Source: Veillonellaceae bacterium (GTDB lineage: Bacteria; Bacillota; Negativicutes; Veillonellales; Veillonellaceae). Taken from it: a stretch of 16,615 nt of DNA. Position numbers and translations under genes: made by a program. Shown one piece after another: positions 8,501-13,217 of the stretch. Location: assembly GCA_900765165.1 (NCBI GenBank), contig CAAFQR010000130.1, forward strand, positions 1-16,615. Reading direction: 5' to 3'. The stretch's first letter is position 1, and the number at the start of each line of letters is the position of its first letter. The notes beneath the pieces were generated by a model. It worked only from the letters and a program-made list of their open reading frames with translations, did not search any database and had not been told where the DNA came from.

Positions 8501-8685
8501 AAAAACTAAAACCCAATAAAAGAGTCATTTGCTTTGATGCGGCAACAGAACAAATGCTTATCAACGATGTCAAAGTTAATCCTTCTATGATTTGGGGACC
8601 AGAACAGCTAACTAAGCTTTTAAAAGATGCTAATTTACGACAAAGTGACGTAGCCGTTATCCTTAACCATAATGCTTACGTTTGA
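5533..8685 (+). CDS. zorD: ZorD, SNF2-family helicase/nuclease effector of type I Zorya
   Basis: This 1050-residue protein has an SNF2 helicase core: ADDMGLGKT with Walker lysine K411, DEAQ (534-537), LTGTP (561-565), SAEAGGVGLNITG (784-796) and the motif VI Q-x2-DRAYRIGQ region (814-824). All key ATPase residues are intact. The first ~370 residues are acidic with no motif I recognise. After the helicase, about 915-1050 form a separate domain containing GIDVLLYN, then VYVLEL, and a helical tail. This is reminiscent of a Mrr/PD-(D/E)xK fold, but D939 and E954 are followed by V956 where the catalytic lysine is expected. ZorD degrades invading DNA in an ATP-dependent way in studied systems. The start at 5533 is 12 bp after the zorC stop and has only a weak AAGG-type ribosome binding site, suggesting coupling. 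The gene is AT-rich like its neighbours. Confidence 0.88.
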   Translation: MWTHQKEKFRFQKNTLTPVALTILESLYVDAKADLEGDEYIVNDAEIVVLSDDDKASLELPTTYITGMSVETEHFLQSPKYGYRVRFKDAFGNESETAVLDGAYLRIDNREYLLNPADYRLASQLNRWEQEDKKCEFPLDDKGFVESTVCRERLSRIKKIQDTSEMSSVNLSNDITRRKIISAPKLKLGVKSTGDGFYKFEPSFVGGDIKDTELVNEVYRRYDDNLRPEVSVGRDTFVLYDDNQLETIRNAKKLGKKNKEEIKQIISQAPSYFPAAFTYDEKITGIGDYSDVPELGLVESSQSWVPDGEFFGIELPLDWETEELHDEEDKLPKDKISNPSLLYDPNIVDKGEEIPPADDGLIRSYTTKDWHSVRPEITLKSYQKQGVNYLQELWHKGYKGALLADDMGLGKTLQTLVFSSWVTEQTADEESMPIGIVAPVGLIRNWEEEYKKFINPTLWGEPLVLRGEMLKSYIVNKRPPEIDKYLQPGADLSHVTYLDIERIKQHKLVLMTYETVRKYQLSLGALRWRMFILDEAQKIKNPKSGVSLAIRAMKYEFALALTGTPVENSWTDLWTILSFCRNSTGISLQRFMQKFIKPVKSNPELIEQIGAQLKEEIKPILLRRMKDDVLDELPKKKEITVRNPMPEEQWSLYQAILARRTNDSLGEGKDHIFKTIQQLRLASLHPYYYKKQSALLAMDDDMVIQSSARFVGLFNILDEIQTKNEKVLVFLRDKKIQQLLRSLIKNRYGILVPPAVNGDLDGGNRQEIVKEFNHASGFRVLLLSAEAGGVGLNITGANHVVHLSREWNPAKEDQATDRAYRIGQQKDVYVYYPLAIPEALPAGAGFDEQLNDLLAKKRNLSRKVIIPTEFGDGEMSAFSNNVLVDFAPRNDVGVITTPLITLKDLQEYERDLLPLIIEWCCEATGYKVLKCQKKKTGIDVLLYNLAEKAVYVLELVSPFAHISEAEQVKGRFATLGLYLSDVLRENGFDEKLKPNKRVICFDAATEQMLINDVKVNPSMIWGPEQLTKLLKDANLRQSDVAVILNHNAYV

Positions 8686-8696
8686 TAAGGCTTTTT
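8652..8696 (+). terminator. Candidate intrinsic terminator overlapping the zorD stop
   Basis: AGCC-G-TTATC (8652-8661) pairs with GATAAGGCT (8684-8692) as a 9-bp stem with one bulged G. Five T residues (8692-8696) follow. The 22-nt loop is long and the stem includes the TGA stop (8683-8685), so the call is tentative. It is the only T-tailed hairpin near the zorD end. Confidence 0.4.
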
Positions 8697-8704
8697 AAAA
8701 TTAC

Positions 8705-8782
8705 GGGTAGAATTGTCGGCTTATAGACCTGTGAGGCTCTAAAGCGGCTATAAGCAATCAGACTGCCCGACAATTCATACCC
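8705..8782. repeat. Hairpin with GAATTGTCGG arms, right of the zor genes
   Basis: GGGTAGAATTGTCGG (8705-8719) pairs with CCGACAATTCATACCC (8767-8782) with one extra T. Inside lies CTTATAG (8720-8726) against CTATAAG (8748-8754). The outermost shared 10 bp equals that of the hairpin at 963-1028, while the inner arms and loop differ. The two copies lie about 300 bp before zorA and 25 bp after zorD, so they bracket the zor genes. Confidence 0.75.
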
Positions 8783-8968
8783 CTTCGCACTACGGTGTGA
8801 GTGCCGATGGCATATTTATGGACTCAGCATGTTTTTCCCCCTTCCATTCTATGAGGCAAGCAACACAAACGTCCGCTTGTCGACGAAAATGAAGAAGCGT
8901 GCGAGGCGAGACGTAAGGCGCAGGCTCGAGTGCGAAGACGAAGTTTAGCTATGGCTCTATGGTGCGCT
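8783..8968. other. Non-coding gap between the right hairpin and palindrome C
   Basis: No supported gene is present. The only structure I find is a perfect 9-bp inverted pair, CTTCGCACT (8783-8791) and AGTGCGAAG (8929-8937), spanning most of the gap. The pieces between them pair poorly. This could be a decayed palindrome of the A/B/C kind or chance. Composition returns to GC-rich here, which marks the right edge of the AT-rich zor segment. Confidence 0.5.
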
Positions 8969-9301
8969 GGCGGTGCTGTTTGGGGATTATGAAGGCCGTT
9001 TTTCGCTGTAAGTTAGCGTTATGTTTTTTTGACCGAAAGCGGCTAAGGAATTGAATACTGGATTTTTGTCACGTTTCGATAGGCGTGAGTTTGTAGAGAA
9101 AGCTAACAGCCCTTCGAGTTTAAGTGGAGAAAACATTGCGGAGCGTAGTTTTCGGAACTTAACTCGAAGGGCTGTGCCTATATAAAGCGCGTACGAAACG
9201 TGATAAAAATCAAAGAGAAAACTTAGCGCACGTCGGTCAAAAAAACTAGCTAACTACCCGCGTCAAATATGGCAGAAGAATCCCCAAACAGCAAAGCCGC
9301 C
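8969..9301. repeat. Large nested palindromic element, copy C (inverted orientation)
   Basis: This 333-bp palindrome runs opposite to A and B. Outer arms: GGCGG plus TGCTGTTTGGGGATT (8974-8988), perfectly complementary over 15 bp to 9279-9293, with GCCGCC at 9296-9301. Middle arms: TTAGCG...TTTTTTTGACCG (9013-9035) against CGGTCAAAAAAACTAGCTAA (9234-9253). Next: GATTTTTGTCACGTTTCG (9061-9078) against 9194-9211, 17 of 18 pairs. Inner stem: ACAGCCCTTCGAGTT (9106-9120) against 9161-9175, 15 perfect pairs. The core 9120-9162, read in reverse, matches copies A and B at 42 of 43 positions. ACCCGCGTCAAATATGGCA (9256-9274) is the exact reverse complement of copy B 594-612. No T tract adjoins the inner hairpin. 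Confidence 0.85.
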
Positions 9302-9311
9302 ACCTAAGAGA

Positions 9312-9373
9312 AATAGAAAATTTGCCCCGCACCAGCCGCGCACGGCGCGCCCGGACGGTTCAAATTTTCTATT
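9312..9373. repeat. AT-armed inverted repeat with GC-rich loop next to the trp promoter
   Basis: The perfect 13-bp arms are AATAGAAAATTTG (9312-9324) and CAAATTTTCTATT (9361-9373). They enclose a very GC-rich 36-nt loop containing GCGCACGGCGCGC. The right arm overlaps the first two bases of the trp -35 box (9372-9377). It starts 10 bp after palindrome C. Confidence 0.75.
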
Positions 9374-9400
9374 GACAGCGGACGTGTGTTGTTGTATCAT
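9372..9400 (+). promoter_or_regulatory. Sigma-70-type promoter of the trp operon
   Basis: A consensus -35 box TTGACA (9372-9377) is separated by exactly 17 bp from a near-consensus -10 box TATCAT (9395-9400). Transcription should begin near 9406-9408, about 45 nt before the T-box stem I and about 585 nt before trpE. The position and match make this the best promoter in the window. Confidence 0.85.
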
Positions 9401-9409
9401 AGATACAAC
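9391..9409. promoter_or_regulatory. Palindrome over the trp -10 box, possible operator
   Basis: GTTGTATC (9391-9398) and GATACAAC (9402-9409) form an 8-bp inverted repeat with a 3-bp centre. It covers the -10 box and the expected transcription start. A dimeric repressor bound here would block the polymerase. It mostly precedes the start site, so it is not an RNA hairpin. No regulator gene is in the window, and the role is inferred from position only. Confidence 0.4.
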
Positions 9410-9449
9410 CTCGAAATGAAGAGAGAGAGGACAACTACATATAACCATT

Positions 9450-9833
9450 TCAAACCGATGAGACGGAGATAAAAATAGGAAATGCACTTACAGAGAGTGA
9501 GGGTGGCTGAGAGCTCACAGAACGCAGCTTATTAAATGGACCGTCGAGGGTGCTGTCAAAAGCGCAAGTGATTGCGCCTAGTATTCAGCAACGCGACATT
9601 GGCGTTAACAATGAGGGGCATGCTAGTGCCCTGCGAAAGAGGAATCGAACATGATTGCTAGTGGCAAAGCTTGAAGCACACAACGGCAATTGTGGAACAT
9701 TCAAACAAGGTGGTACCGCGAGTAAATAACATATACTGTGGACTGCGTGGAAAGCGTTGGTTAGTGTTACAACTAACATAGGTGCTGATACGGCTGTTAA
9801 TTTCACAGGATAACAACAACTTACCCGCCCTTG
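9450..9833 (+). promoter_or_regulatory. T-box riboswitch, tRNA-Trp specific, upstream of trpE
   Basis: The leader contains the T-box sequence AAGGTGGTACCGCG (9707-9720). In stem I the lower helix GACGG (9462-9466) pairs with CCGTC (9541-9545). The specifier codon TGG (9537-9539), for tryptophan, sits directly before the usual A and the closing helix. The apical AGAGAGTGAGGGTGGCTGAG region (9492-9511) fits the stem I tip. Further hairpins: GCGCAA/TTGCGC (9562-9577), GGGCA/TGCCC (9616-9631) and CACAA/TTGTG (9679-9694). The antiterminator pairs CAAGG (9706-9710) with CCTTG (9829-9833) and GCG (9718-9720) with CGC (9826-9828), leaving TGGT to meet the tRNA ACCA end. The same 9826-9833 bases form the terminator's left arm. 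Uncharged tRNA-Trp should thus switch the operon on. The ~105-nt stretch inside the antiterminator loop is unusually long. Confidence 0.93.
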
Positions 9834-9868
9834 ATGATGCGAAGAGCATTATTGAGGGCGCTTTTTTT
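9826..9868 (+). terminator. T-box-controlled intrinsic terminator of the trp leader
   Basis: CGCCCTTGATGATGC (9826-9840) pairs with GCATTATTGAGGGCG (9846-9860) over 15 bp including three G-U pairs, around a GAAGA loop. Seven T residues (9862-9868) follow. Its left arm is shared with the antiterminator, as expected for T-box regulation. Confidence 0.92.
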
Positions 9869-9990
9869 ATACAAAAGTAAGTGGCATTGAGAAATGAGAG
9901 AGCACTTTGGTGATGAGAGCACTGAAGTGCGAGTAGCTTAGAGATTTTGAGAGTATTTGGGAGAATGGATTAGGAAGCGAGGAGAAACCC
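9869..9990 (+). other. Untranslated trpE leader downstream of the terminator
   Basis: This 122-nt stretch is purine-rich with many GAG/TAG triplets. GCACTT (9902-9907) and AAGTGC (9925-9930) can pair, and GAGAGCACT occurs twice (9898-9906, 9915-9923). TTGAGAG at 9947-9953 recurs in the other trp intergenic gaps. GAGGAG at 9979-9984 is the trpE ribosome binding site. No leader peptide with tryptophan codons was found. Confidence 0.6.
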
Positions 9991-11484
9991 ATGAGTACTG
10001 TATCGTTGGAAGCATTGAAGCCGTATGCGGCGGAGTTTAAGACTGTGCCGGTTTATAAGACGATTTTTTCGGATGTGCGGACGCCGCTTAGTGTGATGAA
10101 GGCGTTGAAGAAGGTCAATAAGACGGTGTTCTTGTTGGAGAGCGCGGACAATCAGGCGAACTGGGGACGGTATTCATTCTTGGGTTTCAAGCCGAGTTTG
10201 GAGATTACGTGCAAGAACAGTGCGTTGACGGTGACTGACCGGTATGGTCGCAAGGAGTCGACGACGGATAATCCGAATGCGGCGGTGCGTGAGATTTTGA
10301 AGGAGTACGCTGGGCCGCAGATTCCGGGGCTGCCGACGTTCACCGGTGGCTTGGTTGGGTATTTTGCGTATGAGTATTCTCGTTACGGCGAAAAGACGTT
10401 GTACTTCAAGGACGATGAACCGGACCACGGCATCAGCTTTAACGATGTGGACTTAATGCTCTTTGATACGGTTATCGCCTTTGACCACAATAAGAAAGTG
10501 ATTTACTTGATTCGCACGATTAAGACGGATAATTTGGAAGCGAATTACGAAGCGGCGAAGCAGGAACTGGATGAGTTGGCACAGCTCGTAGCGTGCGGTG
10601 AGTACTGGGATGTGCCGCGCGGCAAGTTGCTCACGGGCTTTGAGGATGAATTCGACCGCGCAGCGTTCATCAAGGAAGTGGAAAAGCTGCAGCATCACAT
10701 TAAGGAAGGGGACATCTTCCAGGCGGTGCTTTCCAATGGCCGCAGTGCGAAGTTTGAAGGCAGTTTATTTAACGCGTATCGCGTGCTTCGCACCACGAAT
10801 CCTTCGCCGTACATGTTCTATCTCAGCAGTCCTGACCTAGAGTTGACCGGTGCTTCGCCGGAAACGCTGGTAAAGGTAACGGGTCGTCGGTTGGATACGT
10901 TCCCCATTGCAGGGACCATGCCGCGAGGGGCGACACCGGAAGAAGATAAGGCGCTGGAAGAACGATTGATTCACGATGAGAAGGAATTGGCAGAGCACAA
11001 CATGCTCGTAGACTTAGGCCGTAATGATATTGGTCGCGTGAGCCAGTTCGGTTCGGTAAAGGTTGAGGAGTTACGACAGATTCACCGTTTCTCTCACGTA
11101 ATGCATATTTGCTCGTCTGTAACGGGTACCCTTCGTGACGACAAGGATGCGCTGGATGCGTTGCAGGCCACCTTGCCGGCAGGGACTATGTCGGGGGCGC
11201 CGAAGATTCGGGCTATGGAGTTGATTCATGCGGCGGAACCGACACCGCGCGGTGTGTACGCCGGTGCCATTGGGTATCTTGATTTCAGCGGCAACATGGA
11301 TATGTGTATCGGCATTCGCATGGCCGTGTCGAAGGGCGGTCGGGTGTTTGTCAGAGCCGGCGCGGGCATCGTGAAGGACAGCGTGCCGGACAGTGAATAT
11401 ACGGAAACGCGCAACAAAGCGCAGTCTATGATCGATGCCATTACGAAGGCGCAGGAGGTTACGGATTATGATATTGCTTATTGA
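9991..11484 (+). CDS. trpE: Anthranilate synthase component I
   Basis: TrpE converts chorismate to anthranilate using ammonia delivered by TrpG, the first committed step of tryptophan synthesis. The 497-residue length is normal. LLES at 48-51 followed by RYSFLGF is the N-terminal tryptophan feedback-binding motif, so allosteric inhibition is probably retained. The chorismate-binding domain shows GDIFQAVLSNGR from about 240, HRFSHVMHICSSVTG, PAGTMSGAPK at 396-405, GAIGYLDFSGNMD and GAGIV at 457-461. GAGGAG at 9979-9984 precedes the ATG by 6 nt. Its last 17 nt overlap trpG, so the two subunits of the complex are translationally coupled. Codon use is mid-GC, in clear contrast to the zor genes. 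The T-box leader upstream controls it. Confidence 0.96.
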   Translation: MSTVSLEALKPYAAEFKTVPVYKTIFSDVRTPLSVMKALKKVNKTVFLLESADNQANWGRYSFLGFKPSLEITCKNSALTVTDRYGRKESTTDNPNAAVREILKEYAGPQIPGLPTFTGGLVGYFAYEYSRYGEKTLYFKDDEPDHGISFNDVDLMLFDTVIAFDHNKKVIYLIRTIKTDNLEANYEAAKQELDELAQLVACGEYWDVPRGKLLTGFEDEFDRAAFIKEVEKLQHHIKEGDIFQAVLSNGRSAKFEGSLFNAYRVLRTTNPSPYMFYLSSPDLELTGASPETLVKVTGRRLDTFPIAGTMPRGATPEEDKALEERLIHDEKELAEHNMLVDLGRNDIGRVSQFGSVKVEELRQIHRFSHVMHICSSVTGTLRDDKDALDALQATLPAGTMSGAPKIRAMELIHAAEPTPRGVYAGAIGYLDFSGNMDMCIGIRMAVSKGGRVFVRAGAGIVKDSVPDSEYTETRNKAQSMIDAITKAQEVTDYDIAY

Positions 11485-12034
11485 TAACTACGACAGCTTC
11501 GCTTTTAACTTGTACCAGCTGGTGGGCTCGGTGAATCCGGACATTCGCGTTATTCGCAGTGATGAAATGACAGTCCCGGAAATCGAGGCTCTGGCACCGT
11601 CGCACATCATCTTATCGCCCGGCCCGGGCCGTCCCTGTGACGCCGGCGTGTACGAAGACGTAATTCGCGAATTGAAGGGCAAGATTCCCATTTTCGGCGT
11701 GTGCCTTGGTCATCAGGCTATTGGCGAAGTCTTTGGTGGCACTGTTGGTTATGCCGGTGAAATTATGCACGGCAAGGAAGATACGATCCGCCGCACCGGC
11801 CCGAGCCGCCTCTTAGATGGCATGGCTGATGAATTTGGTGGCGCGCGGTATCATTCGCTGGTCATTGACCGCGCTACCGTGCCGGATGAGTTAATCGTAA
11901 CCGCTGAAACAGCGGACGGTGAAATCATGGCCGTAGAGCATCGGGACTATCCGGTGTTCGGCGTGCAGTTCCATCCGGAATCGATTTTGACTACTGATGG
12001 CGTGAAGATCATTGAAAACTTTTTAGCACAGTAG
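11468..12034 (+). CDS. trpG: Anthranilate synthase component II (glutamine amidotransferase)
   Basis: TrpG releases ammonia from glutamine and channels it to TrpE. The start at 11468 gives MILLIDNYDSF, the conserved class I amidotransferase N-terminus. AGGAGG at 11453-11458 lies 9 nt upstream, so a longer in-frame extension to 11435 is rejected. The 188-residue protein carries SPGPG at 50-54, the nucleophile C79 in FGVCLGHQ, and H169/E171 in FGVQFHPES, a complete catalytic triad. It overlaps trpE by 17 nt in another frame. TrpG is a stand-alone protein, not fused to TrpD as in E. coli. A 160-nt gap follows before trpD. Confidence 0.96.
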   Translation: MILLIDNYDSFAFNLYQLVGSVNPDIRVIRSDEMTVPEIEALAPSHIILSPGPGRPCDAGVYEDVIRELKGKIPIFGVCLGHQAIGEVFGGTVGYAGEIMHGKEDTIRRTGPSRLLDGMADEFGGARYHSLVIDRATVPDELIVTAETADGEIMAVEHRDYPVFGVQFHPESILTTDGVKIIENFLAQ

Positions 12035-12194
12035 TATAGAAGTCCAATGCATGACTGTTGGTCAAGCGTAGGTAAAAAAGAGAGAACGACGATTGAGAGC
12101 GTCGGCGAATTATTTCACAAGAAATTATAACAGTAAGAAGGATTTTCACTGTTACACCGTGAATATATGATTGAGAGGAAAGTAGGGAGTTACC
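12035..12194 (+). other. trpG-trpD intergenic gap with hairpins
   Basis: This is the longest gap inside the operon (160 nt). TAACAGT (12128-12134) and ACTGTTA (12148-12154) pair around a 13-nt loop. A smaller CGACG/CGTCG hairpin (about 12087-12104) encloses TTGAGAG (12093-12099). A second TTGAGAG lies at 12171-12177. GGGAG near 12186-12190 is the trpD ribosome binding site. Neither hairpin has a T tract, so I see no terminator. I found no open frame of value. Confidence 0.6.
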
Positions 12195-13217
12195 ATGATA
12201 CAAGATGCAATTCGAGTGTTGGCTGAAGGCAAGTCGTTGAGCTATGATATGGCGAAGGCGATGATGGGCGAGATTATGGGCGGTCAGGCGACGGAAGGTC
12301 AGATTGGCGCAGTTTTGGGCATGCTTCGCATGAAGGGTGAGACTATTGATGAGATCACTGGTTGTGCGGCAGCGATGCGCGAGGCGTGTGCGCCGGTGGA
12401 ACCGAAGGTGCCGGTGTTTGAGATTGTGGGTACCGGCGGCGATGGCGCCAATACGTTCAATATTTCGACGACCACCATGTTTGTGGTGGCAGCCGGTGGC
12501 GTAGCGGTGGCTAAGCATGGCAACCGCAGTGCGTCGGGCCGTTGTGGCGCTGCCGATTGTTTGGAAGCGTTGGGCACGAGACTCGACCTTGATAGCCACG
12601 CCAATGAAAAGATGCTGGCCGAAACGGGCATGTGCTTCATGTTCGCGCCGGTGTACCACAGTTCGATGAAGTACGCCGCGCCGGTTCGCAAGGCTTTAGG
12701 CATTCGAACAGTCTTTAATATTCTAGGACCGCTGGCTAATCCGGCCGGGGCGACGACGCAGTTAATGGGCGTTTTCGACCAGTCGCTGGTGAAGCCGATG
12801 GCGCAGGTGCTAGCTAATTTGGGGGTTAAACGCGGTGCCGTTGTATACGGTATGGATGGCCTTGATGAGATCACGGCTTGCGATAAGACCTATGTGTGCG
12901 AAATCGAAGATGGGAAGCTGACGGAGTATTACTTAGATCCGGCGGATTATGGCCTCCCGTACGCAGCACACGAAGCATTGACCGGCGGTGACGCTCAGGA
13001 AAATGCAGCCATTACGAAATCCGTATTAAGTGGTGAAGGCGGACCGCGGCGCCAGGCAATACTGTTGAACAGTGCCATGAGCTTTCATTTGACCAAGCCC
13101 GACACGTCCATTGCCGACGGGTTGAAGCTGGCCGCAAAGCTTATTGACGATGGAAGCGCCTTGGCACAAATGGAACGATTTGTTGCGTTTTCAAAAGAGG
13201 TGTCCTATGATTCTTGA
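12195..13217 (+). CDS. trpD: Anthranilate phosphoribosyltransferase
   Basis: TrpD joins anthranilate to the ribose-5-phosphate of PRPP, the second step of the branch. The 340-residue protein is a normal stand-alone length. It has the PRPP-binding signature GTGGDG at 79-84, NIST at 89-92 and KHGNR at 107-111, followed by SGRCGAADCLEALG where the common form is S-x2-(S/C)GSADxLEALG. FNILGPLANPA lies further on and is also conserved. Its 3' end overlaps the trpC start by 11 nt, giving coupled translation with the next enzyme. The ribosome binding site GGGAG is about 6 nt before the ATG. Confidence 0.95.
   Translation: MIQDAIRVLAEGKSLSYDMAKAMMGEIMGGQATEGQIGAVLGMLRMKGETIDEITGCAAAMREACAPVEPKVPVFEIVGTGGDGANTFNISTTTMFVVAAGGVAVAKHGNRSASGRCGAADCLEALGTRLDLDSHANEKMLAETGMCFMFAPVYHSSMKYAAPVRKALGIRTVFNILGPLANPAGATTQLMGVFDQSLVKPMAQVLANLGVKRGAVVYGMDGLDEITACDKTYVCEIEDGKLTEYYLDPADYGLPYAAHEALTGGDAQENAAITKSVLSGEGGPRRQAILLNSAMSFHLTKPDTSIADGLKLAAKLIDDGSALAQMERFVAFSKEVSYDS

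Noticed and set aside
5533..8685. DISARM or type I restriction helicase
   Set aside because: No methyltransferase or specificity subunit is nearby, and the partner genes are those of Zorya.
9263..9487. Minus-strand 74-codon frame over the trp promoter
   Set aside because: It crosses a strong promoter, an inverted repeat and the T-box leader and shows no protein features.
9869..9990. TRAP binding site (eleven or so GAG/TAG triplets before trpE)
   Set aside because: Spacing between triplets is irregular (3 to 16 nt between starts) rather than the regular 5-nt period TRAP needs, and the T-box already explains tryptophan control. The recurring TTGAGAG motif is kept as a separate, weaker finding.
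9400..9990. Classical trp leader-peptide attenuator
   Set aside because: No short frame with tandem TGG codons and its own ribosome binding site was found; the TGG at 9537 is the T-box specifier.
13144..13206. N-terminal extension of trpCF to the ATG at 13144
   Set aside because: It lies within trpD, lacks a ribosome binding site, and the typical TrpC N-terminus begins at 13207 after AGAGG.
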